64,000 bases of DNA from positions 57,158-121,157 of the forward strand of contig JAJNBG010000021.1 of the NCBI GenBank assembly GCA_021155905.1, written 5' to 3'. A model generated the notes under the pieces. That model saw only the letters and a program-made list of their open reading frames with translations, was not told the DNA's origin and made no database searches. The DNA is from Bacteroidota bacterium. Lineage in GTDB: Bacteria; Bacteroidota; Bacteroidia; B-17B0; Aurantibacillaceae. Shown in pieces: positions 28,504 through 37,882 of the stretch. Position numbers and translations under genes: made by a program. Position 1 is the stretch's first letter, and each line of letters starts with the position of its first letter.

Positions 28504-30396
28504 ATGTGCGGCATAACAGGCATTGTATCAAAAACAAACAAGGGATCTCTTAAGGATGCTGTGTTTGCCATGAGCCGGACGATTAAGCACCGCGGACCGG
28601 ATGGGGAAGGATTTGCTTTTTTTTCCGATACACAATCTGTTCCTGTTTATTCCAATGAAACACCGCTGGCAAATAAAGAAAGCCGGACTTTTTTGTTCAA
28701 TCCAGCTACTTCCCTGGAGAACATAAATAGCGATCATCTGTTGGCTTTCGGACATCGGCGATTATCAATCATCGATCTTTCCGAAGCAGGTCACCAGCCA
28801 ATGTGTGATACAAGTGGCGATTTCTGGATTACCTTTAACGGAGAGATATTTAATTATCTTGAACTTCGGGAAGAATTAAAGATCAAGGGACACGTTTTTG
28901 TAACGCAAGCCGATACGGAAGTTATTATTGAAGCCTATAAGGAATGGGGTGTTGAATGTCTTCAGAAATTTAATGGGATGTTTGCTTTTGCTTTACTTGA
29001 CAAAAAAAATAATCGGATATTTTGTGTGAGAGACAGAGTGGGGGTGAAGCCTTTTTATTTCATTAACACTCCTGATGTTTTTGCTTTTGCAAGTGAATAC
29101 AAAGCATTCATTAAATCGGGATTAATACATTTTGAAATTAACGAGGCTCAGCAATTTGATTTTGTGGTGAATGGAAATCTGGAGAATAACGAACAAAGTT
29201 TATTTAAAGGAATTCATGAATTAAAACCGGCACACTATTTTGTATATCAGCTTGGCTCTCATACTTACAAAGAAGTTAAATATTATAGTCTGCCGAAAGG
29301 ACTTTCTCAGGATGAAAATGATGCTGAGGTCATCAAAAAAATTGAAGAAAAATTAGTGAAAGCTATTGATCTTCGCTTGAGAAGTGATGTGGAAATTGGT
29401 TCCTGTTTGAGCGGAGGACTGGATAGTTCTATTATCGCAGGAATTGTGAAGCATTTGCAACCTGACAAGCAGATGAAATTATTTACTGCTGTTTTTCCCC
29501 AAGAGGCTTTTGATGAATCTCATTATGCCAGACAGGTAGCAGAGAGTGTTAAGGGTAACTGGCAAACGGTTAGTCCGACCGCTGATGAGTTTTTCAGGGA
29601 TATTGAAACATTGAATTATTTTCAGGACCTTCCTGTATGGAGTACCAGTACATATTCCCAGCACCGTGTGATGAAGCTGGCAGCGGATCATGATATCAAG
29701 GTGGTATTGGACGGACAAGGGGCAGATGAATTGTTTGGTGGATATTCTCATCACTACATGGCTTTGTGGAAGGAACATTTGGGTATGAATACCATCGGCA
29801 GAATCAATGAAGCGAGCCAAACGATACCGCATGGGTATAAATTGTTTGGCAAACAATTGTTGAAAGATGCTTTTGGCTTAAGCGTGGATTACTCCAATTA
29901 TTTTTTAGACATGTATAAACGTTTTGGGAAAAGTAAGAATGAGAAATTAGCAGCTACTTTAAATGGGCAACTATCAACAGATTATTTTGGCCGGTTAAAA
30001 TCTTATTTGAAATGCGAAGACCGTTGCAGTATGGCTTTTGGAGTGGAGAGCCGTGTTCCGTTTGCTGACGATGTGGATCTCGTAAATTATTTATTTTCTA
30101 TCAAAGGGGACAAAAAAATTCAGCACGGCATTTCAAAATACTTATTAAGAGAAGCGGCAAAACAATACATTCCTCAACAAGTATATGCCCGTAGGGATAA
30201 GGTTGGCTTTGAAACGCCCGTTCAAAAATGGTTCGCTCCTCATAAGCAATTGGTTATAGATACCATTCAATATCATCTGGATTTCGTGGATATGGAATAC
30301 CTGAAAGTTCATTTTGATTCTCTTTTAGTTCGAAAACCCACTTTTATCCTGAGATTGTATTCCCTGGCGACCTGGAAAAAAGTTTTCCATCCTTAA
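28504..30396 (+). CDS. asnB: Asparagine synthase (glutamine-hydrolysing)
   Basis: 630 residues. The N-terminal Ntn-type glutaminase has its nucleophile Cys2 ('MCGITGI') and 'RGPDGEG', 'FNGEIFNY', 'TDTEVI'-like segments; the synthetase domain carries the PPi-loop SGGLDSS starting at residue 303 and 'DGQGADELFGGY' near 405. Typical length for the long AsnB-type. It lies 6 nt after two deacetylase-like genes, and AsnB-family proteins in such settings often amidate sugar or peptide precursors rather than making free asparagine. Both remain possible. Confidence 0.92.
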   Translation: MCGITGIVSKTNKGSLKDAVFAMSRTIKHRGPDGEGFAFFSDTQSVPVYSNETPLANKESRTFLFNPATSLENINSDHLLAFGHRRLSIIDLSEAGHQPMCDTSGDFWITFNGEIFNYLELREELKIKGHVFVTQADTEVIIEAYKEWGVECLQKFNGMFAFALLDKKNNRIFCVRDRVGVKPFYFINTPDVFAFASEYKAFIKSGLIHFEINEAQQFDFVVNGNLENNEQSLFKGIHELKPAHYFVYQLGSHTYKEVKYYSLPKGLSQDENDAEVIKKIEEKLVKAIDLRLRSDVEIGSCLSGGLDSSIIAGIVKHLQPDKQMKLFTAVFPQEAFDESHYARQVAESVKGNWQTVSPTADEFFRDIETLNYFQDLPVWSTSTYSQHRVMKLAADHDIKVVLDGQGADELFGGYSHHYMALWKEHLGMNTIGRINEASQTIPHGYKLFGKQLLKDAFGLSVDYSNYFLDMYKRFGKSKNEKLAATLNGQLSTDYFGRLKSYLKCEDRCSMAFGVESRVPFADDVDLVNYLFSIKGDKKIQHGISKYLLREAAKQYIPQQVYARRDKVGFETPVQKWFAPHKQLVIDTIQYHLDFVDMEYLKVHFDSLLVRKPTFILRLYSLATWKKVFHP

Positions 30397-30555
30397 AGTT
30401 AAGTTCTTGAAACCAGTTTAAAATATGCCTGGTAACCCCTCCAAATTCCCTCCAGAAATTATTTGGGTGAAATCTGATTATCAATTAGTTAATAGCATCT
30501 TCTTTTTAGTTTAAAGTTTGATTTTTCATTTAAAAGTATATATTATTGTATTGCT

Positions 30556-30611
30556 AACCTGGTTTTTTTCTGGTTCTTATACCAGGTTGACGAAGTGGGG
30601 GGTTGCCCCCC
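30556..30611 (+). promoter_or_regulatory. Paired hairpins in the leader of the PKD-protein gene
   Basis: First hairpin AACCTGGT (30556-30563) with ACCAGGTT (30581-30588). Second: six G (30597-30602), TTG, six C (30606-30611). They lie in the 267-nt gap between asnB and the PKD gene. Neither is followed directly by a T-run, so terminator function is doubtful; an RNA-structure or attenuation role is possible. Confidence 0.45.
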
Positions 30612-30663
30612 TATTGTCCCGGATGATTTTATAATATAATTGTATAACACTAAATACACTCGA

Positions 30664-33600
30664 ATGAAAAACTTTACAAAATTGCTGATTGTCATTGTTT
30701 CATTTCTGTTGATTCCGTTTGGCGGTTTCTCTCAGGATGATGAGCATAAAGGCCATCATCATGAACAGTTAAACGAGAAAGCTGCGTTTGAAAAGTTTCA
30801 TTTAACCGCATTTCTGGATGATTTTTCAAAAATCGCTTTACGCAGCGGTTATAGTTATCATTTTGATGAGTGTTTGAGGAATGCTTTTATTGGGAAACAA
30901 TCAAATTTATATAGTGAAATTTTTAATGCCTATGTCGAGAAAAAGTCTCCGGAAGAGTTTAAGAAATTATACGAAAAGCACTTAATTGAATTTTCTAAGT
31001 ATTTAGAATTATTTGCGAGGAACGAAGTTCACTTGCGCTCTGAGTTTAAAAAACGAGTGGAGTCGTCCCATAGCTCACTAAATAAAATTTCATCTCCTTT
31101 ACCTTCGCCCCAAGCTGCTTGCAACAATATGGATTTCGAAACTGGTGATTTAACAGGATGGACCACAACAACTTCCGGCGGTGGAGCTTCATATGCTACC
31201 ACTACAGGGCCTGATCCCTTGGTAAATCCTATCAATCAAGTGTTTAACGGTAATAACTCTGCTTGTATTGATGCATTAAATACATCCGGCAATTTAGATT
31301 GGGTACAAATAGAACAAACTTTTTTAGTTACTAATTCAAACAAAGATTTTATATTTTATACTGCAGTAATTATTGATAGGCCAGGCCATACACCATGCTC
31401 GGATAATGCAAAATTTGAGGTAAGTGTAAAAGACGCTTCAAATAACGTAATTCCCTGTTCAAATGTAGTTTTAATTGGTGCAGACGCTAGTGGCGTAGCC
31501 TGTAGTGCTTTCAACGGTTTTCAAACTCTTGGATCTTATGACTATTTAAATTGGACGCCGGTTATTGTACCTTTAGGAGGTTATGTCGGACAAAATGTAA
31601 CAATCAGTTTTCGTGTTACCCGATGTAATGGTGGCGGAGGACATGGTGCACGGGCTTATGTTGAAGCAAGCTGTAATCCTGTCGCTTTAAATGCATCAGG
31701 AAGTGTTATCTGTTCCGGATCGCCTGTTAATTTGAGTGCTCCAAATACCCCGGGGTACTCGTACAACTGGACCGGGCCGGGTGGATTTTCCGGAAATACC
31801 GCATCTGTTTTTCCCACCCAGGCCGGGGTTTATACGGTAACAATGTCGGTAACTTCTAATCCAGCATGTAGAATGATTATGGACACAGTTTTAACTGCAG
31901 CTCCATCACCTACAGCGAATTTCAATTATACTGTCACACCATGTGCGCCCACAAATTCTGTTCCTGTTATAAGTTCATCAACTGCGCCTCCGGGAGATCC
32001 GATTTCTTCTTATACCTGGATATGGGGCGATGCAACAGCAAATGGAACAGGATCGTCAACTAATCACGTCTATGCATCAACCGGAACGAAAACGGTTGAG
32101 TTAAAAGTAATGACCAATGGCGGTTGCAGAGATAGTATTAAACAATCATTTTCTTTTAATCCTGGTCCTATTGCTGCTTTTTCAGCCAATAATGACTGTT
32201 TAAATACAAGCACAAATTTTTCCAGCACAGCGACGCCCACAGCTGTTCTTGCTTCTCATACCTGGGATTTTGGGGATGGTACAGGACCTGGTAGTGGTTT
32301 GAATCCATCTCATACCTATACAAGTCCAGGCATAAAAAATGTTACCTATACTGCGACAAGTACGGATGGATGTTCCAGTGTCCTTACAAAAACTGTGAAT
32401 GTTTTTCCGAATCCAGCGGCAGCTTTATCGGCTAATACTGTTTGTCTAGGTCTGCCAACAACATTTGGAAATACATCCAGCGTTTCAGCACCTGATAATA
32501 TTTCAACCTGGGCATGGGATTTTGATAATAATGGAACTGTAGATAACGGCACTCAAACGCCAACCAATACCTATACTGTTGCCGGAAACTTCACGGTTGA
32601 ATTAAAAGTAGTAACCAATAATGGTTGTATGGATAGTTTAACAATCCCGGTGAAAGTAAACGCTCTCCCTACAGCTACGTTTACACCGATAAATGCGTGT
32701 GTGAATACGAATGTGATTCTGAATAATATGTCCGCGATAGCAGCACCGGATTTTATCAATTCGTCAAACTGGAATTTTGGAGCGGGTGCAAGCCCTGCAA
32801 CAAGTAGTTCCGTCAATCCAACACCACTCGTTTATTCAACAAGCGGAATAAAAAACATAACTCTGAATATCACTGCGAATACATCGTGTACAGCAACAAT
32901 TACGCAAACCGTTCAGGTGTACGCACAACCGGTTGCCAACTTCAGTACGACTTCAGTGTGTCAATCAACGGCTACGGCTTTCACCGATTTGTCTACTCCC
33001 ACAGGATCTATTGTTGCCTGGTCATGGGACTTTACAAATAATGGTTCAATCGATAATACGACCAATGCACCAACCCATGTGTATCCGGCGTCCGGTACTT
33101 ATTCCACTTCCTTAATGGTGATGGATAACAATACCTGTAAAGACACTATTGTATTACCGCTGAACGTTTGGGGACATTCTATTCCAGATTTTACACCAAC
33201 CACTGTTTGTTTTGGGGCGGCAACTAATTTCAGCAATACAACTAATACTACCACTAATCAAAACGTGGGCGTCGTATCGGGTTGGTCCTGGGACTTTGCA
33301 GATGGAAACACATCTTTTGCGCAAGACCCTGTTCATACCTATACAACCGGAAGCGGTTCAGCTTTTAACGTCACATTAACTGCAACAACCACAAACGGTT
33401 GCGTGGATAATGTGGTGAAAGCAGTAACGATCAATGCATTGCCTACTGCTACTTTCACACCGGTAAATGCCTGTATGAATGCAAACGTCTTGTTGAATAA
33501 TACTTCTACTATTCCACTACCGGATATTATTTCAAATTATGCCTGGAGTTTTGGAGCAGGATCTGCTCCAACATCCACGAGTAACATTCAAAATCCTCCG

Positions 33601-35850
33601 CTTTTATCCTATAACAGTAGTGGAATTAAATCCATTACCTTAATGGTGACCGCAAATACGACCTGTACAGCAAGCATTACTCAAACTGTGGATATTTATC
33701 CTCAGCCGGTTGCCAACTTCAGCACAACATCGGTTTGTCAGTCAACCGCAACAGCTTATACGGATTTATCAACCACTTCCGTTGGAACGATCACGGGATG
33801 GCAATGGGATTTTACAAATAATAGTTCTATCGACAATACGACCAACGCGCCAAGTAATGTGTTTGTGGCGTCCGGTACGTTTACTACGTCCTTAATTGCT
33901 ACTTCCAGTAATGGTTGTAAAGATACCGTAGCATTACCGGTTAATGTCTGGGGCCATACCATTCCCGATTTTTCTCCCGACAAGGTGTGTTTTGGAACAG
34001 CAACCACCTTTACCAACTTAACAAATGAAAGCACTAACGCTAATGTTGGAACAGGAACAAACTATTTGTGGAATTTTGCCGATGGTAATACCTCCGGGTC
34101 AATTAATCCAAATCATACTTATACGATGGGAGGAAATGCGAATGCTACCTATAGTGTATTGTTAGTGGCTACCTCGCAACATGGTTGTATTGATAGTATC
34201 AGGAAAGCAGTCAGCGTATTTGCTGTGCCAACCGCTTCTTTTACTTCCGATTCAGTTTGTTTAGGGACATCCTCTCAAATGACTGATGCAAGTAATGGAA
34301 ACGGGAACACCATTAATACCTATGCCTGGGATTTTTTAAGCGATGGTGTTATTGATATTTCCGGCGTCGCTAATCCTAATTTCATATTCCCTAATTTTGG
34401 GATCAACCAGGTAACCTATACAGTCTCAACATCTCCGGTTACCGGTTTGGTTTGTGCAAATACAACGAATACGATTAGCGTGTGGGTTAATCCTAACCCG
34501 GTTCCGAATTTCTCATTCGTTGACAAATGTATCAATGCTCAGCCTAATACATTCAATGGTTCATCTAGTACAATTGCTATTGGAACAAATACAGCGTATG
34601 TGTGGGCCTATGGTGATGGAGCAGTATCAACACCTACGACTGCTTCGGCTTCTACCCACAGCTATATAGCAGCCGGCGTTTATAATGTTACTTTGACTGT
34701 AACCTCCAATAAAGGTTGCCAGACAATGGTTTCCAAACAAACAGAAGTTTTTGAAAAACCATATATACAGATCACAAACTCAACGCCGTGCGATCAGGTT
34801 GCGATGACCTATACGGCCATTAGTCAAGCAAATAGTGGTACTGTAACTCAATGGGCATGGGATCTTGATGATATGGTTACGGGTATGGAAGGAAATGCAC
34901 AAACAGTAAGCTATACTTACCCGACTCCCGGATCCCACACAATAAGTCTATTAGCAACAACCAATCATGGTTGTACAGAAACCTTTACAAATACGGTTTA
35001 CGTAAATTATAATCCGGTGGCTGTGTTCAGTGGTGATGACTTAAGTGGTTGCCCGATCCCTAATCATTGCGTTAATTTTACAGATGCTTCCCCTGCAATA
35101 ACCGGTCCTTCGCAAATTTCTCAGTGGCAATGGACCATGGGTGACGGTACAATTATAAATAATCCGACCAGTGCCCCGGTGAACCATTGTTATGGAAACA
35201 GCAGCAGTAGTCAGTTAGCTTTTTTCAGTGTCTCTTTGGTTGTAACAACCGATAGTGGTTGTGTAAGCCAGGTGAACAACAAGCCGAATTATATTACAGT
35301 TTTTCCAACGCCAATCGCTGATTATACGGTGAATCCTAATCCTGGCAATATATTAACACCTTTGGAATATTTCACGAACCAATCCGTGGATTATACAAAA
35401 TGGTGGTGGAGTTTTGGTGACGGGCCGTTTAAATCGGATTCAGTGAATGTGGACCCAACACATTTTTATAGTGAAGCGTCTGCCGATACATACTATACGA
35501 ACCTGATTGTGATGAATCAATATGGTTGCAGGGATACCGCATATGTGGCTGTGGAAATTCAGCCTGAATTTACATTCTATATCCCTAACGCATTCTCTCC
35601 TGCCAACAGTGATAATATCAATGATGTCTTTACCGGGAAAGGAATTGGAATTGCTTCTTTTGAGATGTGGATCTATGACCGTTGGGGTGAGAGAGTTTTC
35701 TATACGGATGATATTGAAAAAGGATGGGATGGGCATGTTCAGGGAAAATCAGGAGAAGAGAAACAGGATGTTTATACGTGGAAAGTAAAACTCAAAGATG
35801 TCCTTGGTAAAAAGCATGATTACATCGGCCATGTGACGTTATTAAGATAA
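30664..35850 (+). CDS. PKD-repeat protein with type IX secretion type B sorting domain
   Basis: About 1728 residues from the ATG at 30664 (a TTG eight codons upstream is unlikely). Order: signal peptide ending 'PFGGFSQ'; an acidic/His-rich helical segment (to about 130); a jelly-roll-like domain 'MDFETGDLTGWTT' (about 155-345); one Ig-like domain; then about 14 PKD domains, recognisable by 'W.WDF.D/NG' cores; then the C-terminal 'FYIPNAFSPANSDNINDVF ... YDRWGERVFY ... GHVTLLR' block of about 85 residues, the gliding-motility-associated (type B) T9SS signal. It is therefore expected at the cell surface or released. Three PKD domains are tandemly duplicated as a block of 774 nt. Confidence 0.92.
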   Translation: MKNFTKLLIVIVSFLLIPFGGFSQDDEHKGHHHEQLNEKAAFEKFHLTAFLDDFSKIALRSGYSYHFDECLRNAFIGKQSNLYSEIFNAYVEKKSPEEFKKLYEKHLIEFSKYLELFARNEVHLRSEFKKRVESSHSSLNKISSPLPSPQAACNNMDFETGDLTGWTTTTSGGGASYATTTGPDPLVNPINQVFNGNNSACIDALNTSGNLDWVQIEQTFLVTNSNKDFIFYTAVIIDRPGHTPCSDNAKFEVSVKDASNNVIPCSNVVLIGADASGVACSAFNGFQTLGSYDYLNWTPVIVPLGGYVGQNVTISFRVTRCNGGGGHGARAYVEASCNPVALNASGSVICSGSPVNLSAPNTPGYSYNWTGPGGFSGNTASVFPTQAGVYTVTMSVTSNPACRMIMDTVLTAAPSPTANFNYTVTPCAPTNSVPVISSSTAPPGDPISSYTWIWGDATANGTGSSTNHVYASTGTKTVELKVMTNGGCRDSIKQSFSFNPGPIAAFSANNDCLNTSTNFSSTATPTAVLASHTWDFGDGTGPGSGLNPSHTYTSPGIKNVTYTATSTDGCSSVLTKTVNVFPNPAAALSANTVCLGLPTTFGNTSSVSAPDNISTWAWDFDNNGTVDNGTQTPTNTYTVAGNFTVELKVVTNNGCMDSLTIPVKVNALPTATFTPINACVNTNVILNNMSAIAAPDFINSSNWNFGAGASPATSSSVNPTPLVYSTSGIKNITLNITANTSCTATITQTVQVYAQPVANFSTTSVCQSTATAFTDLSTPTGSIVAWSWDFTNNGSIDNTTNAPTHVYPASGTYSTSLMVMDNNTCKDTIVLPLNVWGHSIPDFTPTTVCFGAATNFSNTTNTTTNQNVGVVSGWSWDFADGNTSFAQDPVHTYTTGSGSAFNVTLTATTTNGCVDNVVKAVTINALPTATFTPVNACMNANVLLNNTSTIPLPDIISNYAWSFGAGSAPTSTSNIQNPPLLSYNSSGIKSITLMVTANTTCTASITQTVDIYPQPVANFSTTSVCQSTATAYTDLSTTSVGTITGWQWDFTNNSSIDNTTNAPSNVFVASGTFTTSLIATSSNGCKDTVALPVNVWGHTIPDFSPDKVCFGTATTFTNLTNESTNANVGTGTNYLWNFADGNTSGSINPNHTYTMGGNANATYSVLLVATSQHGCIDSIRKAVSVFAVPTASFTSDSVCLGTSSQMTDASNGNGNTINTYAWDFLSDGVIDISGVANPNFIFPNFGINQVTYTVSTSPVTGLVCANTTNTISVWVNPNPVPNFSFVDKCINAQPNTFNGSSSTIAIGTNTAYVWAYGDGAVSTPTTASASTHSYIAAGVYNVTLTVTSNKGCQTMVSKQTEVFEKPYIQITNSTPCDQVAMTYTAISQANSGTVTQWAWDLDDMVTGMEGNAQTVSYTYPTPGSHTISLLATTNHGCTETFTNTVYVNYNPVAVFSGDDLSGCPIPNHCVNFTDASPAITGPSQISQWQWTMGDGTIINNPTSAPVNHCYGNSSSSQLAFFSVSLVVTTDSGCVSQVNNKPNYITVFPTPIADYTVNPNPGNILTPLEYFTNQSVDYTKWWWSFGDGPFKSDSVNVDPTHFYSEASADTYYTNLIVMNQYGCRDTAYVAVEIQPEFTFYIPNAFSPANSDNINDVFTGKGIGIASFEMWIYDRWGERVFYTDDIEKGWDGHVQGKSGEEKQDVYTWKVKLKDVLGKKHDYIGHVTLLR
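32665..34212 (+). repeat. Tandem duplication of a three-PKD block
   Basis: The block that begins 'LPTATFTPINAC' at 32665 recurs as 'LPTATFTPVNAC' at 33439, a period of 774 nt (258 codons). Both copies carry in order a 'FGAG' PKD, a 'DFTNN.SIDN' PKD and a 'FADGNTS' PKD, with shared linkers such as 'QPVANFSTTSVCQSTATA' and 'VWGH.IPDF'. Confidence 0.85.
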
Positions 35851-35855
35851 AATTA

Positions 35856-35887
35856 AAAAGCCCCTTTGAAAACAAAGGGGCTTTTTT
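35856..35887 (+). terminator. Intrinsic terminator after the PKD-protein gene
   Basis: AAAAGCCCCTTTG (35856-35868), loop AAAA, CAAAGGGGCTTTTTT (35873-35887). Strong stem with U-tract, 5 nt past the stop. Confidence 0.92.
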
Positions 35888-35934
35888 AATATCGTTTGTG
35901 CTTTTTCTGAGCGCAGGATAATTTTTAAAGTCCT

Positions 35935-35960
35935 ACACTTCGACTCCGCTCAGTGTGACA
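35935..35960. repeat. Dispersed imperfect palindrome, CTTCGACTCCGCTCAG form
   Basis: ACACT and AGTGT arms around TCGACTCCGCTC, followed by GACA, in the convergent gap between the PKD gene terminator and the PRTase gene. Same family as the copies at 2050, 52766, 53650, 56380 and 59104. Confidence 0.75.
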
Positions 35961-35975
35961 GCTAATTGTCAATTT

Positions 35976-36479
35976 TTAAACCAAATACACCGCTTCTTTT
36001 CCTTTTTTAGAAAAATCCGTATCAATGCGTTCCTGCAATGTAGTGGATAATGAAAGTCCTACGAAATCAGCTTTCACCGGAAAACGGGTATGGCTGCGAT
36101 CAACCAGAACTAAGGTATTTAATTGCTTCACGGGTTTATTTAAAAATAATTTCACGGCATAGATTAAGGTTTTGCCGCTGTTCAACACATCATCCACAAG
36201 GATCACTGATTTGTTTTCAAAATCTTTTTCTGTGAAATCTATTTTTGGTTCAAATGACCATGGATTTTCTTTGTCCATTTTAATTTTACCAAGCTTGGTC
36301 CTGATGCCGGAAATCTCATTTAATAAGGCGGCGATGCGCTCTGCTACTTTATACCCGTTACCTTCTATGCCAACGATCAGTAATTCTTTTTCTTTGAAAT
36401 TGTTTTCGTAAACCTGGTAAGCCATGCGGTTTAGCTTCTGGTTAATCTGAACGGAATCTAAGATCTTCGTTTTTTGCAT
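35976..36479 (-). CDS. PyrR-like phosphoribosyltransferase-family protein
   Basis: Type I PRTase fold. The PRPP-binding signature is 'VILVDDVLNSGKTL' (hydrophobic strand, two Asp, then the loop), preceded by 'LLIVGIEGNGYKVAERIA'. 'LVDRSHTRFPVKADFVG' resembles the PyrR/uracil PRTase end. With the ATG at 36479 the product has 167 residues; a TTG at 36512 would add eleven and overlap the upstream stop. Substrate is not determined; PyrR would be a regulator or UMP-forming enzyme, but no pyr genes are near. It closes the minus operon after the hydrolase. Confidence 0.78.
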   Translation of the reverse strand: MQKTKILDSVQINQKLNRMAYQVYENNFKEKELLIVGIEGNGYKVAERIAALLNEISGIRTKLGKIKMDKENPWSFEPKIDFTEKDFENKSVILVDDVLNSGKTLIYAVKLFLNKPVKQLNTLVLVDRSHTRFPVKADFVGLSLSTTLQERIDTDFSKKGKEAVYLV

Positions 36480-36512
36480 ATACAAATCTAATTGAATTGA
36501 ACGAAAATTCAA

Positions 36513-37466
36513 TTAATGTTCAATAAAATTAATGATTGCTTTGTTGACTTTTTTGTAGTCCCTGAAGTGAACATCGTGCTTGGCTTTTGGGAAAAGAAGA
36601 AGTTGAGTGGTATTGGGAAACGCTTTGTGAAGTTCCTTTCCTACACTCACCGGAACAGCACCGTCTTTTTCACCCCAGATCAAAAGGGTAGGGGTTCGAT
36701 CCATATTGTAATTATAATTCTGGTAAGTACTTTGATGTTCCAGTAAATAATTCATTTGTTTGTCACGCGTCGCTTTTGATGGTGCAAAGAAATGAGTGAG
36801 AATTTTGCGTTTCAGTCTCCGGGTTGTTGGGAAAGACCTGGACATTACTGCTTTGGTCATTCCGTTAAATTCAGTGATTGATGTTGGCACGATCACATTG
36901 TTAATGTTTGCCACTCCTACCATCTGAGCCAAGCTATCTGCCATATGTCCTGAGTAAAATTTTACCGGCCCGTCGATAATGATCAATTTGCGTATCTTTC
37001 CAGGATGTAACTGGTTGTACATAGCTGCGGTTAAGCCGCCATAGCTAAACCCCATCACATTGATTTTATCCCTGATACCGAGTTTCAGAACTGCGTCATG
37101 TATTTGTTCCACCTGGAATTCCACCGAGTAATTTTCTGAGGCAGATGTGCTTTCACCAAAATAAATAAGATCGGGCAGGATCAGGTTGAATTTCTTAGAG
37201 AGTTCTTTTACCTGGCTGCTCCAGTTAGTGCGGGCATTTGCTCCCATCCCATGCAGCATGAGTAAATAAGGTTTTGTTGAATCGTTATTATAAGTGATGT
37301 GCAGGGTTGCGTCTTTTGTTGCCATTAGCGTGTCATGCTTCACGAATTTAAAAAGGTGTTTTTTAGCAGATTTATCCTGCCAGCGAAAAATAGCCGGAGT
37401 TTTGGTTTGTGACATAGCCGATAAAGAGCAGTACAAAAACAGAAAACTTAGCCCGGGGAATTTCAT
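36513..37466 (-). CDS. Secreted alpha/beta hydrolase
   Basis: Exported alpha/beta-fold hydrolase of 317 residues from the ATG at 37466, which gives a proper signal peptide (MKFPGLSFLFLYCSLSAMSQ). Motifs: oxyanion 'LMLHGMGANARTNW', nucleophile elbow 'GFSYGGL', acid 'LLIWGEKDGAVP', and catalytic His in 'KAKHDVHF'. The start overlaps the stop of the STAS-like gene as ATGA, which supports this start over one nine codons earlier. The substrate is unknown; related proteins include esterases and haloperoxidase-like enzymes. Confidence 0.88.
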   Translation of the reverse strand: MKFPGLSFLFLYCSLSAMSQTKTPAIFRWQDKSAKKHLFKFVKHDTLMATKDATLHITYNNDSTKPYLLMLHGMGANARTNWSSQVKELSKKFNLILPDLIYFGESTSASENYSVEFQVEQIHDAVLKLGIRDKINVMGFSYGGLTAAMYNQLHPGKIRKLIIIDGPVKFYSGHMADSLAQMVGVANINNVIVPTSITEFNGMTKAVMSRSFPTTRRLKRKILTHFFAPSKATRDKQMNYLLEHQSTYQNYNYNMDRTPTLLIWGEKDGAVPVSVGKELHKAFPNTTQLLLFPKAKHDVHFRDYKKVNKAIINFIEH

Positions 37467-37876
37467 GCTTCGAGCGTAACTGTTTTTAGCCATTTTACGG
37501 CATCCTGCTCATTGCTAAAAACCTTGTACGGCCTCCTGGGCTTATTGATCTTTAAATAAAAATTAGCAATAAGTTTATAGGCAAAATTATTTACAACAAC
37601 GGCGGAGGCTCCCACCATAGATTGGTCTTCAATAAAAATGGCATTTTCTTTTGCTTCTTTGGTAATGGAAACATTTTCGGCCGCCAAAAAAATAAATGGC
37701 ATGAGTTTACCGCCGGTGACATCACGATAAAAGTGAAGCAATTTGTTTTGAAGTTCAATATTAATCAGGCAGTCATCTTTAAACAAAACATACACGATCC
37801 CGTTTGATTTGAGGGCGATGTTAAATGCTTTGAAGTCAAGTTCCCTGACAATTTGTATTTCTTCTTCGTTGTTCAT
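37463..37876 (-). CDS. STAS/SpoIIAA-like small protein (DUF7793-type)
   Basis: 137 residues, cytosolic. Alternation of strands and helices and the ending 'KPRRPYKVFSNEQDAVKWL' fit the SpoIIAA/SEC14-like STAS fold seen in Bacteroidota ('KP..P.K.F....EA..WL'). 'ENAIFIEDQSMVGASAVVVNNFAYKLIANFYLKI' is the central helix-strand part. Role unknown. It lies 6 nt after the acyl-CoA carboxylase gene and overlaps the hydrolase by 4 nt. Confidence 0.68.
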   Translation of the reverse strand: MNNEEEIQIVRELDFKAFNIALKSNGIVYVLFKDDCLINIELQNKLLHFYRDVTGGKLMPFIFLAAENVSITKEAKENAIFIEDQSMVGASAVVVNNFAYKLIANFYLKINKPRRPYKVFSNEQDAVKWLKTVTLEA

Positions 37877-37882
37877 CTTTCG

